A stretch of DNA of 64,000 bases from Leadbetterella sp964563435 (GTDB taxonomy: Bacteria > Bacteroidota > Bacteroidia > Cytophagales > Spirosomataceae): positions 108,955-172,954 of the forward strand of contig CAZLXI010000004.1 in NCBI GenBank assembly GCA_964563435.1, read 5' to 3'. The position numbers were made by a program, and so were the translations under genes. The notes under the pieces were generated by a model. The model was not told where the DNA came from and did not search any database. It saw nothing but the letters and a program-made list of their open reading frames with translations. Of this stretch, positions 27,547-36,982 are shown in pieces. Position 1 is the stretch's first letter. Every line of letters begins with the position of its first letter.

Positions 27547-30096
27547 TCACCCGCATTTTGAGCTGCCGCAATCTTTGCAGGTCAGGCAGCCTTCCTGGTA
27601 CATCAGGTTAGTGGAGTTGCAATTCTGGCATTTTTGGCCTTTTACTTCCGTTTCGTCGGGAACAAACTTCTTCAGGGCCCGCACTACGCCGTTTTTCCAG
27701 GTGTTGATCGATTCGCTGTCGAGCTGAAGGGAATTGATCAGCTCGACCACCTTTTCAGTGGGCATTCCGTGGCGCAGCACGCCTGAAATGAGCTTGGCAT
27801 AATTCCAGAATACGGGGTCAAATTTATGGGAGAGCCCTTCGATGGTGGTTTTGTACCCGCGCTGGTTGGTAAACTGGAAGTCGTAACGCGAGCTTCCGTC
27901 TTCGGCCCGGTTTTTAATGATCAGGCCTTCGTTGACCCAGCGGGGCAGCAGGATGCCGTCTTCGTCATCGGCCAGCCCGGTGAAGATCTCATACGGCCGG
28001 TCATCTATTTTGCCGATAAAGGCGATCCATTTTTCTTTTTTGTTCTGGAACCGTACCACATCGGCATCGAGTACCTGCGGGCGTTTCAGGGGGAAAGGAA
28101 GAGTTGTTTCTTCTTTCGCGGGTTCTGTCGCGCTGACCAGTACGCCGGAGCGGGAACCGTCGCGGTATACAGTTACACCCTTACACCCCGCCTCCCAGGC
28201 CGTGATATACAGCTCATTGACCAACTCTTCGGAGGCCTCGTTGGGGATGTTGATGGTCACGGAAATGGAATGGTCTACCCATTTCTGAATCTGACCCTGC
28301 ATTTTCACTTTATTTACCCAGTCGACGTCGTTGGAAGTAGCTTTGTAATAAGGAGATCGCCCGATCAGCTCATGGATCTCGCGGTCGGAAAAGTTTCGGG
28401 CGGTATCTATGCCATTCACTTCCATCCAGGTTTTGAATTTGTGGTGGAATACCACGTATTCTTCCCAGGAGTCGCCCACTTCATCCACAAAATCTACCCG
28501 TACGTTCTTGTCGTTGGGGTTTACTTTTCGCCGTCTTTTATACACTGGCATAAACACAGGTTCAATGCCCGATGTGGTCTGTGTCATGATCGACGTGCTG
28601 CCTGTGGGGGCAATGGTCAGCAATGCGATGTTGCGGCGGCCATATTCCTGGAGGTCATGATACAAGGCCGGATCGGCATCTTTTATTCTCAGCAGGAAGG
28701 GGTTATTTTTTTCTCTTTCGGCATTGTAAATCAGGAAGGCGCCCCGTTCACGGGCCATTTCTACCGAGGCACGGTAAGCAGCCAGGGCCAGGGTTTGCTG
28801 TACCTGCGTAGAAAAGGCGATACCTTCTTCGCTTCCGTAGCGGATACCCAGAGCGGCCAGCATATCTCCCTCTGCGGTGATCCCCACGCCGGTTCTTCTT
28901 CCTTCCCGGGCTTTGTTACGGATCTCCAGCCACAGATTTTTTTCTATTCTTTTTATTTCTTCATCCTCCGGATCTTCGTCTATTTTGGCCAGGATAGCAT
29001 CTACTTTTTCCAGCTCCAGGTCAATGATATCGTCCATCATCCGCTGGGCGGCATTGACATGCTTCCTGAAAAGATCGAAATCAAACCGTGCATCGGAGGT
29101 AAACGGGTCGGCCACGTAAGAATACAGGTTGATGGCCAGCAGGCGGCAGGAGTCGTAAGGGCACAGCGGGATCTCACCACAGGGGTTGGTGGAAACCGTT
29201 TTATAGCCGAGGTCGGCATAACAGTCGGGAAGCGACTCCCGGATAATGGTATCCCAGAAAAGAATTCCCGGCTCTGCCGATTTCCAGGCATTATGAATGA
29301 TCTTTTTCCAAAGTCTGTCTGCCTCAATTTCTTTCCAGCTGAGGGGTCTGGCACTGAAGACCGGGTATTTCTGGATATAGGTGCTGCTGTTTTTTACAGC
29401 GTGCATGAACCCGTCGTCGATCCGCACGGAAACATTGGCGCCTGTAATTTTTCCGGCTTCCAGCTTGGCGTCAATAAAATCTTCTGCATCGGGGTGATTG
29501 ATGGAAACCGACAGCATAAGCGCCCCTCTGCGGCCGTCCTGGGCCACTTCGCGGGTAGAATTGGAATATCTTTCCATAAACGGAACCAGCCCTGTGGAGG
29601 TCAGCGCCGAGTTTTTTACGGGCGAACCTTTGGGCCGGATGTGGGAAAGATCATGGCCTACACCGCCGCGCCGCTTCATCAGCTGCACCTGCTCCTGGTC
29701 GATCTTCATGATACCCCCGTAGGAATCGCCGCCTTCGCCGTCGTTCCCGATCACAAAGCAGTTAGACAGGGAGGCGATCTGAAAAGGATTGCCGATGCCG
29801 GTCATGGGACTCCCCTGAGGGATGATATACCGGAAATCTTTGATGAGGTCATGCACCTCGTCATAACTCATGGGGTGGGGGTAGCGGGCCTCTATACGTG
29901 CTATTTCAGCGGCGATCCTTTTGTGCATATCTGCCGGCGATTTTTCGTAAATATTCCCTTGTGAATCTTTCAGTGCATACTTGGTGAGCCAGACCCGTGC
30001 GGCCAGGTCATCTCCGTTAAAGTAGTTCAATGCTTCGGCAAAAGCCTCTTCGCTGTTATATTTCTGTGTATAAGTTTCTTGTATCTGTGCATCCAT
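27547..30096 (-). CDS. nrdJ: Adenosylcobalamin-dependent (class II) ribonucleotide reductase
   Basis: 849 aa. The finger-loop motifs are clear: STNPCGEIPLCPYDSC, QMKRRGGVGHDLSHIRPKG, the IAPTGSTSIM loop and SGIEPVFMPVYKRR. The C-terminus carries CQNCNSTNLMYQEGC and CKDCGSSKCG, a Cys-rich tail with zinc-binding and redox-active cysteines typical of class II enzymes. It makes dNDPs or dNTPs using vitamin B12, without oxygen dependence. No small subunit gene is adjacent, as expected. No cobalamin riboswitch was seen in the 264 bases upstream. Confidence 0.97.
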   Translation of the reverse strand: MDAQIQETYTQKYNSEEAFAEALNYFNGDDLAARVWLTKYALKDSQGNIYEKSPADMHKRIAAEIARIEARYPHPMSYDEVHDLIKDFRYIIPQGSPMTGIGNPFQIASLSNCFVIGNDGEGGDSYGGIMKIDQEQVQLMKRRGGVGHDLSHIRPKGSPVKNSALTSTGLVPFMERYSNSTREVAQDGRRGALMLSVSINHPDAEDFIDAKLEAGKITGANVSVRIDDGFMHAVKNSSTYIQKYPVFSARPLSWKEIEADRLWKKIIHNAWKSAEPGILFWDTIIRESLPDCYADLGYKTVSTNPCGEIPLCPYDSCRLLAINLYSYVADPFTSDARFDFDLFRKHVNAAQRMMDDIIDLELEKVDAILAKIDEDPEDEEIKRIEKNLWLEIRNKAREGRRTGVGITAEGDMLAALGIRYGSEEGIAFSTQVQQTLALAAYRASVEMARERGAFLIYNAEREKNNPFLLRIKDADPALYHDLQEYGRRNIALLTIAPTGSTSIMTQTTSGIEPVFMPVYKRRRKVNPNDKNVRVDFVDEVGDSWEEYVVFHHKFKTWMEVNGIDTARNFSDREIHELIGRSPYYKATSNDVDWVNKVKMQGQIQKWVDHSISVTINIPNEASEELVNELYITAWEAGCKGVTVYRDGSRSGVLVSATEPAKEETTLPFPLKRPQVLDADVVRFQNKKEKWIAFIGKIDDRPYEIFTGLADDEDGILLPRWVNEGLIIKNRAEDGSSRYDFQFTNQRGYKTTIEGLSHKFDPVFWNYAKLISGVLRHGMPTEKVVELINSLQLDSESINTWKNGVVRALKKFVPDETEVKGQKCQNCNSTNLMYQEGCLTCKDCGSSKCG

Positions 30097-30360
30097 GAGT
30101 AAGAAGTTTAAAGTCTGGAAAAGTTATAAAAATATAACGAGGAGGGGACCTTTAAAATTCAAAAAGTTGTCAGATATTTTTTTTATGTGATTTAAAATAA
30201 ATAAGTTATATTTTTTGGAGAGGAAAAAAGTTGACAAATTTTGTAAATGTTTGATATTTTGTTTGTTATGAGAATGGGTTTCTTTTTACGTAAAAAAGGC
30301 GCGGTTCGTAGCCGCGCCCTGTCTGTATTTTAGCCCTGTCTGTGTTTTATTGAAGCTACG
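30097..30360. other. Intergenic region with M28 terminator and short tandem repeat
   Basis: This A/T-rich spacer separates the nrdJ start from the M28 stop. It holds the terminator described separately and a 17-base unit, GCCCTGTCTGTATTTTA, repeated in tandem with one mismatch (30316-30332 and 30333-30349). No clear nrdJ promoter (TAnnTTTG on the minus strand) or riboswitch could be identified. Confidence 0.6.
30292..30318 (-). terminator. Terminator of the M28 peptidase gene
   Basis: GGCGCGG (30298-30304) pairs with CCGCGCC (30312-30318) across a 7-base loop. On the minus strand the stem is followed by a T-run (plus-strand A-run 30292-30297), downstream of the M28 stop at 30361. Confidence 0.9.
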
Positions 30361-31836
30361 TCATTCTTCCCACTTCCATTCCTTCCCGATGATCAGCTCA
30401 TTTTTTAAATTATGCCTGATCAGGAAATCGCGCGTTTCCGTGCTGCTTAGTTTTTTGACGGGAAGTGATTCGTCGTTCGCCAGGGCATAAAGCATCATGG
30501 CAGTAAAGCGTACGTTATTATTGATCTGGTTTTTATCGATGAGGTCGAAGCGGTCGCAGTTGGCATGATAACACCCGTAGGCTTTCAACGGGAAGGAACC
30601 CGACGGCGAGCAGATGGGCACTCCGCTTAGCATAAACGGCTGGTGGTCGCTGTGAAGCCCCGCGCCATTGCTGACCGCATTGGCATAGCTGCTGTCGACC
30701 TGCCGGATGATCCGGCCAATGTCTTCCATCCGTGTTTTGAGGCGATCATTCCCGCCGGCATTGAATCCGCGAACGTTGTTCACCATATCCAGGTTCATCA
30801 TCAGCCCTACGTTCTGAATGCCTTTGGTCTTTTCCAACTCCCTGACCATGTATTTGGAGCCCAGAAGTCCCTGTTCCTCACCCATGAAGAGTACAAACTC
30901 CACCGGGCGTTTGGTCTTCAGGTCCAGGCTTTTGAAAACCCGTGCAATATCCATGATCGAAAAGGAGCCCACTCCGTTGTCAATGGCACCGGTGGCCAGA
31001 TCCCAGGAGTCGAGGTGACCGCCGATCACGATCTTTTCATTCTTATGTTTTTTGGAAGTACCGGGCAGAGTAGCGATCACATTGCGGGCCTTGATCGGCC
31101 GGCTGAAGTTCATCATATCGATCACCGCCAGGATATTTTTCTCATCCTTTATCCATTTGCGGATGCTTTTGCCGGATTCTACCGATACGCAAACGGCCGG
31201 TATAGGGATCAGCTCGCCGGTGACGGAGGCGGTTCCGGTGAGCAGAACCCCGCCCTGTACGGCATTGGCTATGATCACTCCTTTGGCACCGTATTTAATG
31301 GCCAGCTCTGTTTTTTCCGAGCGGTGCAGGTTCTTTTTCCCCTTATTTTTTTCATCCTGAATATTGATGTTAAAAAGCGCTACTTTATCTTTCACTTCTT
31401 CTTTGACCGCCTCAAAATCGCTCTCCAGCCCATCGCCCACATCCACTATTTTAGCAGTAATGTGGGAGGAAACGGGCGAATGGGCCAGCGCCACTACTTC
31501 ATAATCTACAAAGTTGTCACTGTTTTCCGGTACAAGGGTCAGGCTTACGGTATCCCTTGACCATGCTTCAACGTTAAACTCCTGGAAGCGGGCATGGGTG
31601 TAACCATAACTTTTAAGCAGGTTGAGGGCATATTCTTCGGCTTTTTTACCATTAGGACTTCCCGTAAGCCGGTGTCCGATCGTTTCCGAGGCTTCCCCGA
31701 GCGATTCATAGGCCCGGCCGTTCTGCAGAACATCGTTATTAATACGTTCAAAGACAAGGCGGAGGTCGTCATTTTTAAATGTAAATGCGCAGACCGTTGC
31801 AAGCAGAATGGTAACAGGGAGTAAGCGTCTCTTCAT
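30361..31836 (-). CDS. M28 family zinc metallopeptidase, exported
   Basis: 491 aa from the ATG at 31836, which gives a signal sequence MKRRLLPVTILLATVCAF; the frame is open further upstream but without a plausible start. Zinc ligands of the M28 fold are visible: IVIGGHLDSWDLATGAIDNGVG (His, Asp), FMGEEQGLLGS (Glu-Glu), MMNLDMVN (Asp) and HSDHQPF (His). A PA-domain-like insertion lies between residues ~120 and 260. It probably trims peptides in the periplasm as an aminopeptidase or dipeptidase. It is divergent from the S9 peptidase gene. Confidence 0.93.
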   Translation of the reverse strand: MKRRLLPVTILLATVCAFTFKNDDLRLVFERINNDVLQNGRAYESLGEASETIGHRLTGSPNGKKAEEYALNLLKSYGYTHARFQEFNVEAWSRDTVSLTLVPENSDNFVDYEVVALAHSPVSSHITAKIVDVGDGLESDFEAVKEEVKDKVALFNINIQDEKNKGKKNLHRSEKTELAIKYGAKGVIIANAVQGGVLLTGTASVTGELIPIPAVCVSVESGKSIRKWIKDEKNILAVIDMMNFSRPIKARNVIATLPGTSKKHKNEKIVIGGHLDSWDLATGAIDNGVGSFSIMDIARVFKSLDLKTKRPVEFVLFMGEEQGLLGSKYMVRELEKTKGIQNVGLMMNLDMVNNVRGFNAGGNDRLKTRMEDIGRIIRQVDSSYANAVSNGAGLHSDHQPFMLSGVPICSPSGSFPLKAYGCYHANCDRFDLIDKNQINNNVRFTAMMLYALANDESLPVKKLSSTETRDFLIRHNLKNELIIGKEWKWEE

Positions 31837-31925
31837 GTTATACTGATGATTTAGAAATTGTATCTTTATATAAAAATTGTGCCTAAAGATAAGTATTTTG
31901 TTTTTTCCAAACCTATTCTTACGCA

Positions 31926-31933
31926 TATCTTTG
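31926..31933 (+). promoter_or_regulatory. Candidate -7 element of the S9 peptidase gene
   Basis: TATCTTTG is a perfect TAnnTTTG match 24 bases before the chosen ATG at 31958. The nearest TTTG (31897-31900) is 25 bases away, longer than usual. This position supports the ATG at 31958 over the in-frame one at 31877. Confidence 0.45.
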
Positions 31934-31957
31934 GCGGAAAAACTAAAACAGGCATAT

Positions 31958-34018
31958 ATGGCAGAAACTATTTCCGCCCCGGCACCCCGGGCTGCACAGC
32001 GACCCCACAAGATCACTACCCACGGGCATACGCGCATCGATAAATATTACTGGCTGAATGAGCGGGAAAATCCCGAGGTCATTGCTTATCTGAATGCAGA
32101 AAATGATTATCTCGAAAAGGTAATGGCACCCATAAAGGGTCTCCGCGAAGAGCTATTCACCGAAATGAAGGGACGGATCAGGGAAGACGACGAGTCGGTT
32201 CCCTATAAAGAGGGCAGCTACCTCTATTACACCCGGTTTGTGAGCGGCGGAGAATACCCCGTGTATTGCAGGAAAAAAGCAGGAAGTGAAACGGAGGAGG
32301 TGATGCTGGACGGTAACGAAATGGCGGCCGGATCAGAGTATTTTCACGTGGGAGGCATGGAAGTGTCAGACAATGAGGAGCTTCTCATCTTTGCCACAGA
32401 CACGACAGGCCGGCGGAATTATACCCTGAAGGTGAAAGATCTGAAAACGGGGGAGATCTTCGCGGATGAGATTTTGAATACGGAGGGTGGAAATTATGCC
32501 TGGGCGGCGGATAACATAACCCTGTATTACGTTTTGAAGGATCAGCAAACATTGCTGGGGGACAAGGTGTACCGGCATGTGCTGGGCACTCTCTCCGCGG
32601 AAGATGTGCTGGTGTATGAGGAGACCGACAAGCAGTATTATATGGGGATTTTCCGGATGAAATCCCGGAAATTCATCGCCATTGCCTCCGAGCATATCGG
32701 CGTAGCCAGTGAGTTTCAGCTGATCAGTGCTTCCGACAGTGAGGCGTGGCCGGTCACCTTCCTGGAAAGAGGAAACCGGCATGAATATGCTGTGGAGCAC
32801 TTTGAAGATCGCTTTTACATCCGCACCAACCGGAGCGGAGCAGAAAACTTTCAATTAATGGAAGTGCAGGAGGCAGAAGCGCATGACACGTCGAAATGGA
32901 AAGTGGTCATCCCGCACCGGGAGGACGTGTTCCTGGAGGGACTGGAGATCTTTAGAGATTTCCTGGTGGTGCAGGAGCGGAAGGAGGGCCTTATCCACCT
33001 GCGGATCATGGACCAGCGGAGCGGTGAAGAGCATTACCTCGATTTCGGAGAACCCGCCTATACGGCTTTCATCAGCATCAACCCGGAGTTTGATACGCAC
33101 CTGCTCCGGTTTGGGTACACCTCGCTGACTACTCCGCGGTCCACCTATGATTATAATATGCATACCCGGGAAAAAATTCTGCTCAAAGAACAGGAAGTGC
33201 TGGGCGGCTTTGATAAAAATAATTACCGGTCGGAGCGGATCTTTGTAACGGCCCGTGACGGCGCCCGTGTGCCGGTATCTTTGGTGTACCGGAAAGACAC
33301 ACCGGTCAACGGAACGGCCCCGCTGCTGCAATATGCCTACGGGTCGTACGGCGCTACGATGGATGCAGCCTTCAGTCCCAGTCGTTTAAGCCTGCTGGAC
33401 CGTGGGTTTGTCTATGCCATTGCCCATATCCGGGGCGGCCTGGAGATGGGACGGCACTGGTACGAGGAGGGGCGCATGTTCAGGAAGAAGAACACCTTCC
33501 ATGATTTTATAGATTGCTCGGAAGCCCTCATCCGGTTAAAATACGCGGCCGGCGACAAGCTCTTTGCCATGGGCGGGAGCGCCGGTGGTTTGCTGATGGG
33601 CGCCGTGATGAACGATTCACCACGGCTTTACCGGGGGGTGGTAGCGGCGGTTCCCTTTGTGGACGTGGTCACTACCATGCTCGACGAGTCTATTCCGTTG
33701 ACCACCGGTGAATTTGAGGAGTGGGGAAATCCGAAGGATAAAGCGGCATATGACTATATGCTGTCTTATTCTCCCTACGATAATGTGGCGGAGAAGGCGT
33801 ATCCAAACACCCTGGTGACCACCGGTCTTCACGACAGCCAGGTACAGTATTGGGAGCCGGCCAAGTGGGTTGCCAAACTACGGGAATTGAAGAAAGACGC
33901 TAACCTTTTGCTCCTTTATACCGATATGACCTCGGGACATGGCGGGGCTTCGGGAAGATTTGCTTCTTTGAAGACTTTGGCACTGGAGTACGCCTTTTTG
34001 CTGGATTTGACGAAATAA
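31958..34018 (+). CDS. S9A family serine oligopeptidase (oligopeptidase B-like)
   Basis: 686 aa from ATG 31958 (MAETISAPAP), with no signal peptide, so cytoplasmic. It has an N-terminal seven-bladed propeller region (residues ~70-400) and a C-terminal alpha/beta-hydrolase domain. The catalytic Ser541 is in MGGSAGGLLMG, the Asp in GLHDSQVQYWEPAKW, and the His in TSGHGGASGR. YAYGSYG and AHIRGGLEMGRHWYEEG are hallmark oligopeptidase B segments. It would cleave short peptides, typically after basic residues. Confidence 0.95.
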   Translation: MAETISAPAPRAAQRPHKITTHGHTRIDKYYWLNERENPEVIAYLNAENDYLEKVMAPIKGLREELFTEMKGRIREDDESVPYKEGSYLYYTRFVSGGEYPVYCRKKAGSETEEVMLDGNEMAAGSEYFHVGGMEVSDNEELLIFATDTTGRRNYTLKVKDLKTGEIFADEILNTEGGNYAWAADNITLYYVLKDQQTLLGDKVYRHVLGTLSAEDVLVYEETDKQYYMGIFRMKSRKFIAIASEHIGVASEFQLISASDSEAWPVTFLERGNRHEYAVEHFEDRFYIRTNRSGAENFQLMEVQEAEAHDTSKWKVVIPHREDVFLEGLEIFRDFLVVQERKEGLIHLRIMDQRSGEEHYLDFGEPAYTAFISINPEFDTHLLRFGYTSLTTPRSTYDYNMHTREKILLKEQEVLGGFDKNNYRSERIFVTARDGARVPVSLVYRKDTPVNGTAPLLQYAYGSYGATMDAAFSPSRLSLLDRGFVYAIAHIRGGLEMGRHWYEEGRMFRKKNTFHDFIDCSEALIRLKYAAGDKLFAMGGSAGGLLMGAVMNDSPRLYRGVVAAVPFVDVVTTMLDESIPLTTGEFEEWGNPKDKAAYDYMLSYSPYDNVAEKAYPNTLVTTGLHDSQVQYWEPAKWVAKLRELKKDANLLLLYTDMTSGHGGASGRFASLKTLALEYAFLLDLTK

Positions 34019-34077
34019 TAAATTATAAATTTGAACAATAATTGCGTAAATAATTTTAATAAAAACTATTTTTGTTC

Positions 34078-34085
34078 TACTTTTG
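34078..34085 (+). promoter_or_regulatory. Candidate -7 element of the OmpA-family gene
   Basis: TACTTTTG matches TAnnTTTG and lies 85 bases before the ATG at 34171, giving a long A/T-rich leader. No good -33 box at the standard distance was found. Confidence 0.45.
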
Positions 34086-34170
34086 TGCAGAGCTTAGGAG
34101 AGGATAAAGCGGAAAAGTTGATATTTTAAATTAATTTTAATTCACAATATTTATATTACTTACTAACAAA

Positions 34171-35886
34171 ATGAACAAGTTAAGAGGTTTAATTCTAGCT
34201 TTCTTTGCTTTCGGTACGTTTGCCGTAAATGCACAGGACTCTTGTCAGGTATGTAAGCCATATCCTTGGGAAATCGGTGTTACAGCAGGCGTTAACCAGT
34301 ACTTTGGTGATATGCACTGTAGCAAGCCTTATGCTTCGCAAAACAGCTTTATGGGCGGGATTTTCGTCCGGAGGCATTTGAACGATTTCTTCTCTTTAAG
34401 ACCACAGATTCTGATAGGTCGTCTGGCAGGCAGGGATCTGGACAGCCCTGTTGCTCGGTGGGACTACAGAAGATTACGCTTTAATTCATCACCTTTTGTG
34501 GAAGCGGCTTTGCTCGGGGAATACTATCCGTTTCGTGAACGCCGCTTTACCTGTGACGGCTTCCTGAAGAACGGTCTTGCACCGTATCTGTTTGCCGGGG
34601 TGGGCGTAGCTTACTCTAATCCTACCATCACCCAGGAGTCAGGGGCCACTTTCCCCGTTAATGCTTCGTTGCTGGCACAGGATCGTGAACATCTGGATAA
34701 ATTCGGCAACCGCCTGGGGGTTATATTCCCGGTGGGTGTCGGTGTAAAATACAATGTATCCAACCGTTGGACCTTAGGGGTTGAAGGGGGATACCGCTTC
34801 TCCACATCCGATTACCTCGACGGCCTTTCACTGGCCGGTAACCCGGACCGGAAAGACGGTTATTTCCTGGGTAACGTATTGGCTTCTTACCGTTTCGGCG
34901 ACAAAGACAGCGATGGTGACGGGGTAGTTGATAAATGTGATATGTGTCCTGATGAAATCGGCCTTCCCAAGTTCCAGGGCTGTCCTGACCGCGATGGTGA
35001 CGGTATCATTGACAAGTTTGACCTTTGTCCTGATGTAGCCGGTTCACACGGGCTGCAGGGATGTCCGGATACGGATGGCGACGGTATCGCGGATAAAGAT
35101 GACCTTTGTCCGGATGTGGCCGGCCTCGCTTCTCTGCAGGGATGCCCCGACAGCGACGGCGATGGCGTAGCGGATAAAGATGATGCCTGCCCTGACCAGG
35201 CAGGAACGGCCAACGGCTGTCCTGACTCAGACGGAGACGGTATTGCTGATAAAGATGATGCCTGCCCTTATTCTGCCGGAACGGCCGAGTTGAACGGTTG
35301 TCCTGATGCAGACGGTGACGGTGTGGCGGATAATGCCGATAACTGTCTCAACCGTGTAGGATCGGCCGCTGCTGCGGGCTGTCCTGATGCTGATGGCGAC
35401 GGTGTGCCGGATGTAGCGGATAAATGTCCGAATCTGGCCGGCCTGACCACTAACGACGGTTGTCCTGAAGATTATATTGACGGGGTTCAATTGCTGAAAG
35501 GATTCAAATCTGCCAGCGGATGTGCTATTACCAAGGATGAGCTGGATATTCTCAGCTACGCAGCGCAGAGTATCGAATTCCATCCGGGCACCAGCCGGAT
35601 CAAGGCCGCGTCAAACGCTCAGCTTCAGAAGATCTGTGATGTGATCAAGAGATGTAAGGATGCGAAATTAACAATCCGTACGTATAACGATGGTACTGCT
35701 GACGCTAAAAACCTCAAGCTGGCTACCTCAAGATCTGCGGCAGTTTATAACTTCCTGCTGAGCAAGAAATGCATTGATAAGTCAAGACTGGCTTATGAAG
35801 GTGCTGCTGACGAAGATCCGAACAGCGACTACATCAATGCTGCCGGTATCAAGTCAGGCTCAAGAACAGAGTTTATCCTGAAATAA
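34171..35886 (+). CDS. OmpA-family outer-membrane protein with thrombospondin type 3 repeats
   Basis: 571 aa, signal peptide MNKLRGLILAFFAFGTFAVNAQ. Residues ~25-245 look like an eight-stranded barrel (WEIGVTAGVNQYFGD, LGVEGGYRFSTSDYL). From ~247 to ~430 there are seven or so calcium-binding repeats of the type DSDGDGVADKDDACPD separated by short GCP linkers. The C-terminal ~120 residues (SIEFHPGTSRIKAASNAQLQKICDVI) are an OmpA/MotB-like domain that would bind peptidoglycan. It probably links outer membrane and cell wall. A strong terminator follows. Confidence 0.92.
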   Translation: MNKLRGLILAFFAFGTFAVNAQDSCQVCKPYPWEIGVTAGVNQYFGDMHCSKPYASQNSFMGGIFVRRHLNDFFSLRPQILIGRLAGRDLDSPVARWDYRRLRFNSSPFVEAALLGEYYPFRERRFTCDGFLKNGLAPYLFAGVGVAYSNPTITQESGATFPVNASLLAQDREHLDKFGNRLGVIFPVGVGVKYNVSNRWTLGVEGGYRFSTSDYLDGLSLAGNPDRKDGYFLGNVLASYRFGDKDSDGDGVVDKCDMCPDEIGLPKFQGCPDRDGDGIIDKFDLCPDVAGSHGLQGCPDTDGDGIADKDDLCPDVAGLASLQGCPDSDGDGVADKDDACPDQAGTANGCPDSDGDGIADKDDACPYSAGTAELNGCPDADGDGVADNADNCLNRVGSAAAAGCPDADGDGVPDVADKCPNLAGLTTNDGCPEDYIDGVQLLKGFKSASGCAITKDELDILSYAAQSIEFHPGTSRIKAASNAQLQKICDVIKRCKDAKLTIRTYNDGTADAKNLKLATSRSAAVYNFLLSKKCIDKSRLAYEGAADEDPNSDYINAAGIKSGSRTEFILK

Positions 35887-35907
35887 AAGGGGATCAGATA
35901 TAAAGGG

Positions 35908-35935
35908 AAAGGGAGCACAAGTTGCTCCCTTTTTT
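35908..35935 (+). terminator. Terminator after the OmpA-family gene
   Basis: GGGAGCA (35911-35917) pairs with TGCTCCC (35923-35929) around a five-base loop, followed by TTTTTT. It separates the OmpA gene from the lasso-peptide operon, whose -33 box begins immediately after the T-run. Confidence 0.95.
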
Positions 35936-35936
35936 A

Positions 35937-35967
35937 TTTGTATTTTTAGTTCTGCGGGTTATTTTTG
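35937..35967 (+). promoter_or_regulatory. Promoter of the lasso-peptide maturation operon
   Basis: TTTG (35937-35940), exactly 19 bases, then TATTTTTG (35960-35967): a full match to the Bacteroidota consensus. It lies 71 bases before the ATG at 36039 and supports that start for the kinase gene. Confidence 0.8.
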
Positions 35968-36038
35968 CAGGAGAACGGATTGATGATCCTTTGCGATGCA
36001 CGGGATTTGGTCCCGGAGCTTACCGTAGCCTGAAAACC

Positions 36039-36980
36039 ATGAACTATACCTATGTTGCTTTTGGATTATCAATAATCTCGGATATTGAATTATCTGCTTT
36101 GATGCCTGTGGCCGATTTACCTGAGCATGCTTCTATTGAGATCCGACAAGGTAAAGTTCCCGAGCAGACTAAGGAGCCCCCCCTGGAAACCAAGCCATTT
36201 TCGGTCTTTAATTCCCATGAATTTCTTTATTCCATACCTGGGATAGCCCGGTATTATGTGCAAAACGGAGAAAAGGTGATCATCGAACCTCAGTGCGGGG
36301 ACTGGAGCAGTATATTGCTTTATTTCTATTCCAACTGTCTGGCGGCCGTTCTGTTTCAGCGGGATCTCATCCCTTTTCATGTTTCCGGGGTATTTATCGG
36401 CGAGCAGAAGGTATTACTTTTTGCGGCTCCGTCGCGAACAGGGAAGTCTACTACGGCCGTGATGCTGGAGCAGCGAGGGTATCCTGCCTTTACCGATGAT
36501 ACGGCGGTTCTCACGGTGGATGACGGGAAATGCTACGCTCAGGCTTCCTACCCGATGGTTCGTTTATGGCCGAGCTCGATCGGGCAGCAAACGCTGTATA
36601 ATGAGAGTGAGAAAAGAGCTATACGAAACGATGTGGAAATAAAGAAATACGGATTTCATTTTCACGAGAAATTTGTCACCGATAAGGTGGAAGTAGCGGG
36701 GATCGTATTCCTGGAAGAGCAGGGTACTGACATTGTGGTGGAGAGAATTAAACCGAATTATTCCATTCAGCTACTGGGGAGCAATATTTACAGGAACCAT
36801 TGGGTGAACGGAATGAAAAAGCAGGTGTTGCAGTTCAATACCCTCACCAATATTGTAAACCGGCTTGTGATGTGGAAAGCGGTGCGACCCAAGGGCCAGG
36901 CCACCTTTGAGAGTTTCGCCGGAGCGATAGAAGAGCAGATCATTCGGGATATACTCCGATCAGAGCCGGTAAGAGAATAA
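36039..36980 (+). CDS. HPr kinase-like enzyme of the lasso-peptide cluster
   Basis: 313 aa from ATG 36039; the same frame extends to 35922, but that start lies inside the terminator and before the promoter. The nucleotide-binding loop FAAPSRTGKSTTA (residues ~129-140) and the acidic FTDDTAVL match the HprK C-terminal kinase fold, preceded by IPFHVSGVFIGEQK. There is no HPr or PTS gene nearby. In other lasso clusters (paeninodin) such kinases phosphorylate the C-terminal serine of the precursor, and all three precursors here end in Ser. The first gene of a five-gene operon; 2 bases separate it from the sulfotransferase. Confidence 0.85.
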   Translation: MNYTYVAFGLSIISDIELSALMPVADLPEHASIEIRQGKVPEQTKEPPLETKPFSVFNSHEFLYSIPGIARYYVQNGEKVIIEPQCGDWSSILLYFYSNCLAAVLFQRDLIPFHVSGVFIGEQKVLLFAAPSRTGKSTTAVMLEQRGYPAFTDDTAVLTVDDGKCYAQASYPMVRLWPSSIGQQTLYNESEKRAIRNDVEIKKYGFHFHEKFVTDKVEVAGIVFLEEQGTDIVVERIKPNYSIQLLGSNIYRNHWVNGMKKQVLQFNTLTNIVNRLVMWKAVRPKGQATFESFAGAIEEQIIRDILRSEPVRE

Positions 36981-36982
36981 GT

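Noticed and set aside
27826..29964. 712-codon open frame on the plus strand
   Set aside because: It is the antisense of nrdJ, whose protein matches class II reductase motifs along its whole length; the plus-strand translation has no domain pattern.
36039..36980. Genuine HPr kinase/phosphorylase of a PTS
   Set aside because: No ptsH or ptsI nearby, and the operon encodes B1, B2 and tailoring enzymes of a lasso peptide.
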